Assembly (NCBI GenBank): GCA_965247615.1 | Contig: OZ252022.1 | Span: 2,976,001-3,040,000 of the forward strand | DNA: 64,000 bases | Direction: 5' to 3' | DNA from: G965197715 sp965247615 | GTDB lineage: Bacteria > Chloroflexota > Dehalococcoidia > Lucifugimonadales > UBA1127 | In this document: in pieces, positions 33,738-42,464 of the stretch | How the letters are laid out: each line of letters starts with the position of its first letter | How positions within the stretch are numbered: the stretch's first letter is position 1 | Made by a program: the position numbers and the translations under genes | Notes under the pieces: generated by a model | The model's input: the letters and a program-made list of their open reading frames with translations, nothing else | The model's database searches: none | What the model was told of the DNA's origin: nothing

Positions 33738-35027
33738 GTGAGGAAGAGCTTCACCGCAGCGCTGATTTTCGCCGCCATCTTGGTCGTGGCCTGCGGCGGC
33801 GGCGCACCCGCCGCCGCTCCTCCACCCGCGCCCGACGCGGCCCCGCCCCCGCCCAGCCGGGACACGCAGGCCGCCCAAACCGCCGCCGTCGTGCCGTCCC
33901 CCCAGCCGGAGACCACCGCCCCACAGGAACCCGGGATTGCCGTGGGCAACAAGGTCGGCAACCGCGCACCCGACTTCCGGGTGACGACGTTCGACGGCGT
34001 GACCGTGACTCCGGCCGACCTCAAGGGAAAACCGTACATCCTCTACTTCTTCGCCACGTGGTGACCAACCTGCCGTGCCGAGTTTCGGCACCTCAAAGCC
34101 CTCCACCCGCCCTACGCAGACGCCGTGCAGGTCCTTGCCGTCAGCATCGACCCCGGCGACGATGCTGACAAGATCAGCAGCTACCAGGATCGGAACGACT
34201 ACCGCTGGCCCATGGCGCTGACGAGCCGGGATATGCTGGTGGCGTACGGCGTCAGACAGCAGTCAACCAAGTTCGCCATCGATGCCGACGGCATCATCAC
34301 GTACACGCGGGGCCCCGGGAACGCAGGGAAAGACGGGTGGACGCGCATCCTGGAGACCGCGGCGCCCGGCGCCTCACAACCGCCCGCCTCCACAGCGCCA
34401 CCGGCAGCGCCGCCGCCTGCCCCCACCACGGCCCCACGCCCTTCCCCAGCCCCCCAGCCCACGGCGGCCCCCCGGCCCACCGCAAGCCCCGCGCCTCCTC
34501 CGCCCCCACAGCCCACCCCCACAACCCCGCCCGCGCCCACGGTAGCACCGCCACCGCCCACACCGACGGCCACCCCGGAGCCCGAGGTCGCGGTGGGCAA
34601 CAAGGTCGGCAACCGCGCACCAGACTTCCAGGTGACGACCGTTGACGGCGTGACTGTGACACCTGCGGAACTCGAGGGAAAGCCCTATATCCTCTACTTC
34701 TTCGCCACCTGGTGACCTATCTGCCGCGCCGAGTTTCGGCAGCTCAAAGCCCTCCACCCGCCCTACGCGGACTCAGTGCAGGTCTTGGCCGTCAGCACCG
34801 ACCCCGGTGACGACAACGACGCCATCCGCAGCTACAAGGATCAGAACGAGTTCCCCTGGCCCATGGCGCCGACAAGCCCGGAGATGGTGCGGGCGTATGG
34901 CGTCAGGGCCCAGTCCACCAAGTTCGCCATTGATGCCGACGGCATCATCGCGTACACAAAGGGCTACGGCAACGCGGGCGAAGCCGAGTGGATACGCATC
35001 CTGGAGAGCGTCGCGCCAGCCAGCTAG
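33738..35027 (+). CDS. tandem TlpA/thioredoxin-fold lipoprotein with two in-frame UGA codons, candidate double selenoprotein
   Basis: Read with UGA as selenocysteine, the frame from GTG 33738 (GAGGAGAGG upstream) to TAG 35025-35027 encodes 429 residues. A lipoprotein signal ends at VVAC (Cys19). Two homologous thioredoxin-like domains follow (about 75-208 and 285-429), joined by a Pro/Ala/Thr linker (about 211-284). In each, YILYFFATW is followed by UGA and then PTCRAEF or PICRAEF, so UGA (codons 109 and 326) sits exactly where TlpA proteins have the first Cys of WCxxC; the second Cys (112, 329) is kept. Downstream sequence in the same frame is fully thioredoxin-like (VLAVSxDPGDD, STKFAIDADGII). 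The two domains differ largely at silent positions. Hairpins follow both UGAs. Extracytoplasmic thiol/selenol redox activity is inferred. Confidence 0.85.
34062..34091 (+). promoter_or_regulatory. first UGA with putative bacterial SECIS hairpin
   Basis: UGA at 34062-34064 is followed by GTGCCGA (34075-34081), loop GTT (34082-34084) and TCGGCAC (34085-34091), a perfect 7-bp stem. The loop begins with G, 17 bases after the UGA, within the spacing known for bacterial SECIS elements read by SelB. Confidence 0.65.
34713..34742 (+). promoter_or_regulatory. second UGA with putative bacterial SECIS hairpin
   Basis: UGA at 34713-34715 is followed by GCCGA (34728-34732), loop GTT (34733-34735) and TCGGC (34736-34740), with the loop at the same distance as in the first copy. 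An alternative pairing CTGCCG/CGGCAG (34721-34726 with 34737-34742) gives a 6-bp stem. The loop and inner stem are identical to the first site. Confidence 0.6.
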
Positions 35028-35059
35028 CCCACCGCCGCACCGACGCGGTAGGGCCTGCT

Positions 35060-35082
35060 CACCCTGAGGCCCTTGAAGGCCG
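35060..35082 (+). repeat. CACCCTGAGGCC...GAAGGCCG dispersed repeat
   Basis: Diverged copy of the 23-base palindrome also at 26300 and 36317, lying between the convergent candidate selenoprotein and peptidase genes. Confidence 0.5.
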
Positions 35083-35105
35083 CCCACCGGCCCCTGCCCC
35101 ACCGC

Positions 35106-36221
35106 CTACAGCGCGCTGGTCTCCCTCAGGCGTCGCTCCGGCTCCGAAGGGACCTCTCCAAGCCGCCTCCGCGCCGGCGAGTCGTGCCGCTTGGCCCCGC
35201 TCCTCACCGCCCGGCGCACCAGCTTGACGCCCAAAAGAAAATCGCTCAGGGCAATGTACTCCGGGCCCACTCCGCCGTCATCCGTGGCGTTGTGGTAGTT
35301 GCCCAGAGGGAAGGCGATCCCGGTCGTCGCATAGCCGTGGACGGCGAAGGCGCTGGCCTCGCACGTCCCCCCGCTCATGAGCTGACGCTGGGCCTTGAAC
35401 TCGGAGTCTGCGGCCCGGAGCTCTTCTCGGGCCACGTGGAGCACCTGCTCAGCGTCGGCGTCGAAGGTGTAGGTGGCATCGCCCACCCGCAGCACGGGTC
35501 CCTCGCCGATGGCGGCGCCCGGAAGCGCTCGGCTGGCCTCGAGGGAGATGACGAGGCATTCGGGGGGGAGGCGCCTCTCCTGCGCGATGAGACGCGCGCC
35601 GATGAGCCCGACCTCCTCGGCGCGGGTGAAGAGGAAGTACACGTCGCCGGGACCTGGCTCCTGCGCCAGACTCTCCAGGGCCAAGAGCATGGCCGCGCAC
35701 CCGGCCAGGTCGTCAACGGCCCTCATGGTGACGCGCTCATCGTCGCACTGGAAGTCCGGCAGGTCCAGCACCACGGGCCGGGGGAGCGTTGGAGCAGCGT
35801 CGGCGTCCAGGCGCAGGCGGGCCATCCGCTGCTCCGGGGGGCCGTGGGCGCCGTCGAGCTTGCCGTGGAGGCGTTCCCCGCCGGGGGCCAGGAGCTGGAC
35901 AGGCACAGGCTGCGTAAAGCACGCCTGGGGCACTCCGCCCAGGGCGCGGACAACGAGCCTATCCCCGTCCGATTCCACCGCCTCGAAGCCGGGGTGGTCC
36001 ATGTGGGCCACCAGGGCGATGGGCGTCTCGTCCGCATCCTGGCCCGGGCAGTGGACGACTATGTTGCCGTGGGCGTCAGCCTGGGGTGCGAAGCCCAGCG
36101 TCTGGATCCGTCGGCGGACCGCGGACGCCGCGGACGCCTCCCAGTAGGCCACGGCAGGGTGGGCGCCAAGGTCTGCCAGGACCTCAAGGGACCGCTGGGT
36201 CAGATCGCCGGTGGTGCTCAT
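35106..36221 (-). CDS. M42/M20-like zinc aminopeptidase
   Basis: 371 residues from ATG 36221; the upstream open frame has no family resemblance. Two-metal peptidase ligands are in order: HMDHPG (His73, Asp75), AVDDLAG near 197 (bridging Asp), TRAEEVGLIGA near 226 (catalytic Glu pair), SLEASRA near 248 and NYHNATDDG near 325 (final His). A small beta domain interrupts the catalytic domain after the first ligands, as in M42 tetrahedral aminopeptidases. It probably trims peptides in the cytosol. The C-terminal 40 residues are basic and non-conserved. Confidence 0.82.
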   Translation of the reverse strand: MSTTGDLTQRSLEVLADLGAHPAVAYWEASAASAVRRRIQTLGFAPQADAHGNIVVHCPGQDADETPIALVAHMDHPGFEAVESDGDRLVVRALGGVPQACFTQPVPVQLLAPGGERLHGKLDGAHGPPEQRMARLRLDADAAPTLPRPVVLDLPDFQCDDERVTMRAVDDLAGCAAMLLALESLAQEPGPGDVYFLFTRAEEVGLIGARLIAQERRLPPECLVISLEASRALPGAAIGEGPVLRVGDATYTFDADAEQVLHVAREELRAADSEFKAQRQLMSGGTCEASAFAVHGYATTGIAFPLGNYHNATDDGGVGPEYIALSDFLLGVKLVRRAVRSGAKRHDSPARRRLGEVPSEPERRLRETSAL

Positions 36222-36316
36222 TGGTGTATCCTGCGCTCCAACTGATGCGCGGCGCGCCTCCGGCGTCCATTCTAGCACCGCGTCACATGCGGCAGCGGCG
36301 CGGGCGAGGGACCGCC

Positions 36317-36339
36317 CACCCTGAGCCTGTTGAAGGGCG
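36317..36339 (+). repeat. CACCCTGAGCCTGTTGAAGGGCG dispersed repeat
   Basis: Best-preserved copy of the 23-base palindrome also at 26300 and 35060; it lies between two co-directional minus-strand genes. Confidence 0.6.
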
Positions 36340-36360
36340 TGTGCGGCGGCGGGCCCGCCC

Positions 36361-37122
36361 CTATCGGCCGGAACCGATGAGCTCGGGGGCCGGGGCCTCC
36401 GCGAGCCTGCTCGCGCGGAAGACCCCCGTGGGCAGGCCGGCGATGGACTCCTTGGCCTCGGAAAGAGACACAACGTCGGCGTACTTGGCGTTCATGTCAA
36501 AGAGGTTGATCTTGTGGGACGCCTCCCCGCGGTCGAAGCAGCACTCCTCCACCACGGAGAGCCTGTAGTTGTACGAGAACGCGTCCAGGACGGTGGCGCG
36601 CACGCAGCCGCTGGTCGTCGTCCCCGCAATGATGAGGGAGTCCACGCCCAGGTCGATGAGGTAGCCGGCCAGGGGCGTGCCGAAGAAGACGCTGGGCTTC
36701 TCCTTGCGGATCACGACGTCCCGCGGATGGGGCGCGATCTCGGCGACAATGTCGTTGCCGTTGAAGCCTGGCGCGCCCTTCTGCTCGCCGGAGCGGGAGT
36801 TCTTGCTGCTCCAACGGCCGTCGTCGAACATATCGGCGCGCCGGTCCGTTCCCGTGCTGTAGAAGATGGGCAGATCCTTCTCCCGCGCTGCTTCCAGGAG
36901 CTCCCGGATTGCGGCGACGCCCCGCCATCCCTCTTCGCCGCAGCTGTTGCGCCACTTCTTGATGGACTCCAGGATCGGTTCGGGCTTCTCGCCCGTGAAG
37001 TTGTAGTTGACGTCGATGACGATGACCGCGGGGCGGCTTCCAAGTCCCCCCTTCCTCCCGTAGCCCGCTGCCGCGAAGACAGCCTTATCCCGCTCTGTGA
37101 GCAGGTCGTCCCATACGGGCAT
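36361..37122 (-). CDS. isochorismatase-like cysteine hydrolase
   Basis: 253 residues, ATG 37122 with GGAGGGAAGCG upstream. The triad is Asp37 (IVIDVNYNF), Lys140 (RKEKPS) and Cys173 (TTTSGCVRATV). It shares the C-terminal block SHKINLFDMNAKYADVVSL with the paralogue at 12845-13540 but has a longer N terminus and a different substrate-pocket region. It is probably an amidase of the N-carbamoylsarcosine/maleamate type. The upstream GlcG-like gene is on the same strand, 69 bases away. Confidence 0.88.
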   Translation of the reverse strand: MPVWDDLLTERDKAVFAAAGYGRKGGLGSRPAVIVIDVNYNFTGEKPEPILESIKKWRNSCGEEGWRGVAAIRELLEAAREKDLPIFYSTGTDRRADMFDDGRWSSKNSRSGEQKGAPGFNGNDIVAEIAPHPRDVVIRKEKPSVFFGTPLAGYLIDLGVDSLIIAGTTTSGCVRATVLDAFSYNYRLSVVEECCFDRGEASHKINLFDMNAKYADVVSLSEAKESIAGLPTGVFRASRLAEAPAPELIGSGR

Positions 37123-37191
37123 CGCTTCCCTCCTGCGTTCGATTGTGAGTGCACCGCCCCAGGGGCATCATCGCATCGGCCGGGGAATGCG

Positions 37192-37665
37192 TCAACGCGG
37201 CTGCAGGCGTTGGGCGTAGGCCGCCTCGATGGCTGCGGCCCCCGCGTCGGCGCAGTCCTGGTCCTGCTCCGAGGTGCCGCCGCCACAGCCGACGGCGCCG
37301 ATCACCTGGCCCCCGTGAGCCGCGGGCGTGGCGCCGGGGACGGACGCGAAGGGCCCCGGGACAAGGCCGGCCTGGACCAGCCCACGGTAGTGGTCGGCGG
37401 TGGAGTCGCCGACCTCACAGGTGCGGCGGCGCATCGACACTGCCGCCACGGTGCGGCCGACCACCATCTCCGCGCTGAAGGCCCCCCGGCCGTCGCCCCG
37501 GACGAAGAGCGCCGGGCGGCCGGCCTTGTCGACCACGGCAACGCTCACAATGGCGCCAAGCTCCTTCGCCCTGGCCTGAGCCGCCCGATAGCCCAGCTCC
37601 GCCAGCTCCTGGTCAATCTCCATCTCATACGCGCCCAGCACGCCCCGTACCTCTTTCAAGACCAT
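37192..37665 (-). CDS. GlcG/HbpS family protein
   Basis: 157 residues, ATG 37665 with GAGAGGAGG upstream. The Pfam HbpS/GlcG fold is recognised from AAQARAKELGAIVSVAVVDKAG near 28-49, LFVRGDGRG near 53, the alanine-rich helix after VVGRTVAAVS, and the glycine-rich end VIGAVGCGGGTSEQDQDCA near 120-138. Family members bind haem or cobalamin, or are of unknown role in glycolate and propanediol clusters. It is divergent from the MFS gene. Confidence 0.85.
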   Translation of the reverse strand: MVLKEVRGVLGAYEMEIDQELAELGYRAAQARAKELGAIVSVAVVDKAGRPALFVRGDGRGAFSAEMVVGRTVAAVSMRRRTCEVGDSTADHYRGLVQAGLVPGPFASVPGATPAAHGGQVIGAVGCGGGTSEQDQDCADAGAAAIEAAYAQRLQPR

Positions 37666-37743
37666 GAGTCCGCCTCCTCTCGCGAAACGTCGCCGCAGGT
37701 GTTCTGCAGTCCCATACTATACTAGAGACTACCGCAGCGAGAC

Positions 37744-39207
37744 ATGTCACTCATCCAGCAGAGCCATACTCAGCCCGCCACCGCCTCCCGATGGCTGGTC
37801 TTGGCGTTGGCGGCCATGGCGGCGGGCCTCTTCACGCTGGACACCTCGCTCAACGTCATCGCGCTGCCAGCCATCGCCCGGAGCTTCGGGACCTCCACCG
37901 CGGAGGTCGTGTGGGTGACCATCGGCAGCCAGCTTGTGCTGCTGGGCCTGTCGCTGCCCATCGGCTCGCTGGCCGACGCTCTGGGGCGCCGGCGGCTGTT
38001 CACCCTGGGCTTCGGTGTGTTCCTCATGGGCCTGGCGGGCTCCTACCTGTCGCCGACCCTGCCGGTGCTGGTGGGCGCCAGGATCGTTCAGGGGCTGGGC
38101 CTCGCCCTGTTCATCTCCACCCGCAACGCCATCGCCGTCGAAGGCTTCCCCCGCGAGCGCCGGGGCACGGTCATGGGCGTCATCATCGGCGCTGTGGGCA
38201 TCGGGTCCGCCACCGGCCCGTTGCTGGGCGGCTTCCTGCTGGAGACATGGGGCTGGCGTGTCATCTATCTCGCCGAGCTGCCGCTGACCCTGGTCTGCGG
38301 GACGATGGCCCTGATGATCCTACGCTGGGAGCGAATCCAGCGGCTCGTGGACTTCGATCTACGGGGGACAGCCCTGGCCCTCTTGGGCGCAGCCTCCCTG
38401 CTGGTTGCGATGAACCGGCTGCCCTCCTGGGGCCCAAGCTCTCCGGGGGTGGTCCTCCTGGCCGCCGGTGGCCTGGGGCTGGTCCTGGGCTTCATCTGGC
38501 AGGAGAATCGCGCGGCCCGCCCGGTGCTGCACCTCTCCCTGCTGCGCCGCAGGCCGCTGGCGGCCCCCAGCCTGGTCCTCTTCTTCCAGGTTACGGGCCA
38601 CGCCATCATCATGGTCACGCTGCCCTTCTTCCTCGTCGGAGCCCTGGAGCTGCGGGCCGCCACCGCGGGCATCATCTACGCGACGGCCCCTGTGATGATG
38701 TTCGCCGGGAGCGTCATCGGCGGCCCGGTCTCCGACCGGTTTGGCCCAACGGTTGCCCACCGGGGGAGCATGGTCATCGCCACTGCCGGCGCGGCGCTTC
38801 TGGTATCCATAGGGGCCGATAGCAGCGTGCTCTACGTTCTGGCCGCCCTGGCGCTGCTGGGAGCGGGCGCGGGAACGCTTCAGACCTCAACGGGCGGGGC
38901 AATCCTCAACGCCGTCCCGCCGCAGCACCTCGGGATGGTCTCGGCGCTTTTCATCGCCATCATCATGCTGGGGGGCACCCTGGGCGGCAATCTGAGCGGG
39001 ACGCTGATGGCCGCCGTGCAGCCCTGGGCAGAGGCGACGATTGGGCCGGGCCCGGCCGCCGTCGCCGCCGCCTACCGGCCCGTCGCCATAGTGGGCGCGG
39101 CAATGCTCGCCGCGGGCACGCTCATCACGCTGGCGCCCCTGCGGCCGCCCACCCCACCACCGCCGGAAACGCCGGCCGAGGCCGCGGGCGGCGACCGCCG
39201 CCGTTGA
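37744..39207 (+). CDS. MFS transporter, DHA2 (14-helix drug efflux) type
   Basis: 487 residues, ATG 37744. Alternating hydrophobic segments suggest 14 membrane helices. Hallmarks are LDTSLNVIALPAI near 27-39 in the first helix, the loop GSLADALGRRRLF near 76-88 (motif A), ARIVQGLGLALFIS, and VGIGSATGPLLGGFLLETWGWRVIY near 142-166 (antiporter motif C and WRxI). It is probably a proton-driven exporter. A TATACT at 37718-37723 is the likely -10 element; the ribosome site is weak. Confidence 0.9.
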   Translation: MSLIQQSHTQPATASRWLVLALAAMAAGLFTLDTSLNVIALPAIARSFGTSTAEVVWVTIGSQLVLLGLSLPIGSLADALGRRRLFTLGFGVFLMGLAGSYLSPTLPVLVGARIVQGLGLALFISTRNAIAVEGFPRERRGTVMGVIIGAVGIGSATGPLLGGFLLETWGWRVIYLAELPLTLVCGTMALMILRWERIQRLVDFDLRGTALALLGAASLLVAMNRLPSWGPSSPGVVLLAAGGLGLVLGFIWQENRAARPVLHLSLLRRRPLAAPSLVLFFQVTGHAIIMVTLPFFLVGALELRAATAGIIYATAPVMMFAGSVIGGPVSDRFGPTVAHRGSMVIATAGAALLVSIGADSSVLYVLAALALLGAGAGTLQTSTGGAILNAVPPQHLGMVSALFIAIIMLGGTLGGNLSGTLMAAVQPWAEATIGPGPAAVAAAYRPVAIVGAAMLAAGTLITLAPLRPPTPPPPETPAEAAGGDRRR

Positions 39208-39247
39208 GACTCCTCCGTCCACCTGCGGCGCACTCCTGCGGCCCGCC

Positions 39248-40183
39248 TCACGGCCGCCCGCGCCCCGCACGGGCTGGCGGCGCGGACCTCTGCGCACGCA
39301 GCGCCAGAAACACACCCGCCAGGATGAAGGCGCCCCCCAGCACCACCAGGGGCGGCGGCGCCTCCCCCAGAACCGCCCAGGCCAGGAGCGTGGCGCCCAC
39401 GGGCTCGCTCATAATGACGACAGCGACCATCACCGCCCGCACGTAACCCAGGGCCCAGTTCAGCGATGAGTGGCCCAGGACCTGCGGCACCAGTGCAACG
39501 AGCACGAGGAAGCCGTAGGTCTGCGAGGGGAAGCCGGACAGCGGCGCCCCATCCACCAGCGCCGCCGCCAGCAGCAGCAGCGCTGCCCCGCCGTACACCG
39601 GTGTCACGTAGCCCAGCAGAGGAAGCCGCCCCCGCAGGCTCCGCCCGGCGATGTAGTACCCGGTCACGGCCACGGCCCCCAGCATCGCCATAGCGTCGCC
39701 GAAGAGCCGCGTGCCCCCGAGCGCGCCGTCGCTCACGCCGATGACGGCGCCGCCAACGAGTCCCAACGCTACGCCGCCGATGACTCTGGGCGAGGTCCGC
39801 TCGCCCAGGAACACGCGGGCGGCGATAGCCACGAGCAGCGGGTTGGATGTGACGACGATGACGGAGCTCGCCACCGACGTGTGCCCCAGAGACGTGATCC
39901 AGAAGCCGAAGTGCAGGGCCAGGCACATCGCGGAGGCGGCGGCGGCCAACCACTGGCGCAGCGTGAGGGCGCGAAGCTGGCGGTGGGCGGTGACGATGCC
40001 CAGGGGCACGACAATGAGGGAGGCGAGGCCAAGCCTGTATGCGGCAACGGTGAGCGCGGGCGCGGCGGCCAGGCGGATGAGCGCGGCGGCGCTCGAGACG
40101 GAGACGGCGCCCAGGGACAGGCCGCTGTAGAGGACGGCCCGGCTGGGCGCCGGCCGCCCTGGCTTGGACTCGGGGCCCGTCAC
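39248..40183 (-). CDS. EamA/DMT family transporter
   Basis: 311 residues from GTG 40183, whose GTGA overlaps the stop of the upstream LLM gene, so the two are coupled. Ten hydrophobic helices form two EamA repeats (about 15-145 and 160-300); HFGFWITSLGHTSVASSVIVV near 90-110 and SEPVGATLLAWAVLGEAPPP near 259-278 are the typical repeat ends. It is probably a metabolite or drug exporter. The coupling suggests it moves a substrate or product of the LLM enzyme. Confidence 0.88.
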   Translation of the reverse strand: MTGPESKPGRPAPSRAVLYSGLSLGAVSVSSAAALIRLAAAPALTVAAYRLGLASLIVVPLGIVTAHRQLRALTLRQWLAAAASAMCLALHFGFWITSLGHTSVASSVIVVTSNPLLVAIAARVFLGERTSPRVIGGVALGLVGGAVIGVSDGALGGTRLFGDAMAMLGAVAVTGYYIAGRSLRGRLPLLGYVTPVYGGAALLLLAAALVDGAPLSGFPSQTYGFLVLVALVPQVLGHSSLNWALGYVRAVMVAVVIMSEPVGATLLAWAVLGEAPPPLVVLGGAFILAGVFLALRAQRSAPPARAGRGRP

Positions 40184-41043
40184 CCCACGAGGTCCGCGAG
40201 CCTCTCGACCTGGTCGATGCCGGACTGGCAGGGCAGCAGCAGGAGCTCATCCATGCCAACCTCGGCGAAGCCCCGCAGGGCGCTGCGCACGGCGTCGCCG
40301 GTGAGGAGGACCGACTGTACCAGCTGCTCCGCGGCGGGGCCGCGCCAGGCGTAGTAGCTGGTGATGTACTCGGCGGCGCCCTCCGCAGCCCTGGGGCCGA
40401 GGGAGAAGAAGAGGGTCCCCACAAGACGAGGACGGCCGGACTTGCCCGCGGCCTGCCACTCCTCTTCGACGACCTTGTAGAGCGGCGGCACATTGGCCGG
40501 CTCGTAGGGGCTGGCGAGGTAGCCGTCGGCCATGCGCCCGGCACGCCGTACTGCGGCATCCGAGCGCCCGCCGATGAGCAGCTCCGGCCCACCGGGACGC
40601 GACGGCGGCGGGCCGACGGGTCCGATGTCGGCGGACAGCGCCTGCCCCGACCAGGCCCGCTTCATCAGCGTGATCTGCTCTTCGATGCGCCTCCCGCGGC
40701 CCCGGATCTCCGCGGGGGCCGCGATGAAGTCGTCCTCCCGGCTCCCGACGCCGAGGCCAAGCGTGAGCCGCCCCCCGGAGATGGCGTCGATGGTGGCGGC
40801 CTCCTTGGCCAGGACACCTGCGTTCCGCAGTGGGGCCAGCAGGATCGCGGTGGTGAGCCGGACACGCCTGGTCTGCGCGGCGCAGGCTGCGAGGGTCACC
40901 AGGGACTCGTAGTTGTGGTACACCAAGCGGTCAACGATGGCGACGCTGGAGAAGGGGCCGGCGTCCACCCTGGCAGCCCAACCCAGGATCTCCGGCCCGC
41001 TGACGCCGGGGTGGGTGGCGGGCAGGCCAACGCCAACGTCCAT
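40180..41043 (-). CDS. LLM class F420-dependent oxidoreductase
   Basis: 287 residues, ATG 41043 with AAGGAG six bases upstream. The LLM barrel is recognised from MDVGVGLPAT, SSVAIVDRLVYHNYESLV near 32-49, RVRLTTAILLAPLRNAGVLAKE near 60-81, and ISGGRLTLGLGVGSREDDF near 88-106. The central segment is shorter than in the other three LLM proteins here. F420 or FMN is the likely cofactor. It overlaps the EamA transporter gene (GTGA), forming a two-gene unit. Confidence 0.88.
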   Translation of the reverse strand: MDVGVGLPATHPGVSGPEILGWAARVDAGPFSSVAIVDRLVYHNYESLVTLAACAAQTRRVRLTTAILLAPLRNAGVLAKEAATIDAISGGRLTLGLGVGSREDDFIAAPAEIRGRGRRIEEQITLMKRAWSGQALSADIGPVGPPPSRPGGPELLIGGRSDAAVRRAGRMADGYLASPYEPANVPPLYKVVEEEWQAAGKSGRPRLVGTLFFSLGPRAAEGAAEYITSYYAWRGPAAEQLVQSVLLTGDAVRSALRGFAEVGMDELLLLPCQSGIDQVERLADLVG

Positions 41044-41606
41044 AGATGCTCCTTCTGTCTGGTGCGCGCCGTGGTGGATGAGGGTCCCGCGGGAGTGCCC
41101 TGGGGTGGCCTTGGGGCCGCGCGAGGCTTAGCTTCGGCCTGAGCCAGGGCATGATAGCCGGGGCATGCGGGGGTGTCAATCTGCGCCGGCGCGGGGCCAG
41201 GGCTGCCGTTGCTTCGACAATTGGCGCTCCGCTCTCGCACTCTCGTCGCTCCCGCGAAGGGAGACTATTGCACAACCGTCATTCCCGCACCCCCCGCCGT
41301 GGCGGCCCGCAACCCTCCCCCCACAAAGCCGTCGCGCAGCGACCCGCGAAGGCGGGAATCCAGGGTGGCGGGGCAGAGCGGGGCATTCCCTTCACCCCCA
41401 ATGAGACAGGCTCGCAATCAACCACGCCGGCGACCCCCCGTCGCAACCCCGCAACCCTCCCCCACATGGCCGTCGCGCCAGCGACCCCGCCCTGTTGGCG
41501 GCCGGCTTTGACAGTGCCCAGCGCCGCAAGTATGCTACCCACGACTTGGGGCCGCGCCCGCCGAACGGGCCTGTCGCCGGGGCAAACTCAGAGGGAGATA
41601 GCGCAC
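41044..41606 (+). repeat. intergenic repeat cluster (563 bases without a gene)
   Basis: A MITE-like left end GAGACTATTGCACAACCGTC is near 41265, followed by CATTCCCGC, which is then interrupted by the GC-rich unit (to about 41343). The right half of the palindrome resumes as CCGCGAAGGCGGGAATCCAGG (41343-41363). A second GC-rich unit runs about 41440-41487, ending GCCGTCGCGCCAGCGACC. The first arrangement looks like one repeat inserted into another. No coding frame is convincing. Confidence 0.7.
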
Positions 41607-42419
41607 ATGTCCAGCTTTGATCTCAGCGGCAGAGTCGCCATCGTCACGGGAGCCGCGCAGGGAGTCGGCAGAGGCATCGCCCTGCAGATGGCCAGGGCGG
41701 GGGCCGACGTCGTGGCAGTGTCCCGGCTGCCTGAGCCCGTGCGCGGCCGCGGCCGCGAGCGGCCCCACGCGCCCATCGAGCCCGTGGTGGAGGAGATCAA
41801 CGAGCTGGGGCGCCGGTGCATCGGAGTGACGGCGGACGTCCGGGTGGCGGACAGCGTGGCGGCCATGGTGCAGCAGGCCATGGACGCCTTCGGCCGCGTT
41901 GACATCCTGGCCAACAACGCGGGCGGCAGCTGGGGGGAGAGCTTCAACGTTGGTCCTCTACTGGAGATTACGGAGGAGGACCTGGAGGAGACCTTCCGTC
42001 TCAACGTCAAGGCGGCCTTCCTGTGCAGCCGGGCTGTGGTGCCGATCATGAAGCGGCAGGGCAGGGGCGCCATCGTCAACATCGCCTCGGTGTCGGGACT
42101 GGGCGCCAGCCCCAGCTACGCGTCCTACGGGGCGTGCAAAGCGGCGTTGATCAACCTGACTCAGACCATGGCCCAGGAGTGGGGGCCGGAGGTGCGGGTC
42201 AACGCCATCGCCCCCGGCTCCGTGGACACCCCCCACCGCATGCGCGGCGGAGGCACACTGGAGGGCCAGAGTGCGCTCAACCAGAGGCAGGGCAACTCGG
42301 CCCTGCAGCGGCAGGGAGACGCCGAGGAGTTTGGGGCCACGGCGGTCTACCTGGCCAGCGACGGCGGGGGCTACACGACCGGCACCTGCATCACGGTGGA
42401 CGGTGGACGCCAGCGCTAG
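41607..42419 (+). CDS. SDR family oxidoreductase
   Basis: 270 residues, ATG 41607 after GAGGGAGATAGCGCAC. It is a classical SDR: TGAAQGVGRGIALQ near 15-28, NNAGGSWGESFNV near 100, NIASVSG near 158, catalytic YGACKAA near 173, and APGSVDTPHR. It is a close paralogue of the protein at 25460-26266 and shares the unusual insertion after strand two (PEPVRGRGRERPHAPIEP). Repeats lie upstream. A DUF385 gene follows 45 bases downstream on the same strand. Confidence 0.9.
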   Translation: MSSFDLSGRVAIVTGAAQGVGRGIALQMARAGADVVAVSRLPEPVRGRGRERPHAPIEPVVEEINELGRRCIGVTADVRVADSVAAMVQQAMDAFGRVDILANNAGGSWGESFNVGPLLEITEEDLEETFRLNVKAAFLCSRAVVPIMKRQGRGAIVNIASVSGLGASPSYASYGACKAALINLTQTMAQEWGPEVRVNAIAPGSVDTPHRMRGGGTLEGQSALNQRQGNSALQRQGDAEEFGATAVYLASDGGGYTTGTCITVDGGRQR

Positions 42420-42464
42420 GGGCTCCCGCTTCCGCTATATGTCTGATCTTCGCCGGGAGTCGCC

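Noticed and set aside
33738..34715. Interpretation of the TlpA-like region as separate short genes or a pseudogene
   Set aside because: All parts are in one frame, both stops are TGA at the same catalytic position, and no other lesions are present, so selenocysteine fits better. Other genes in the window end normally at TGA, so a changed genetic code is unlikely.
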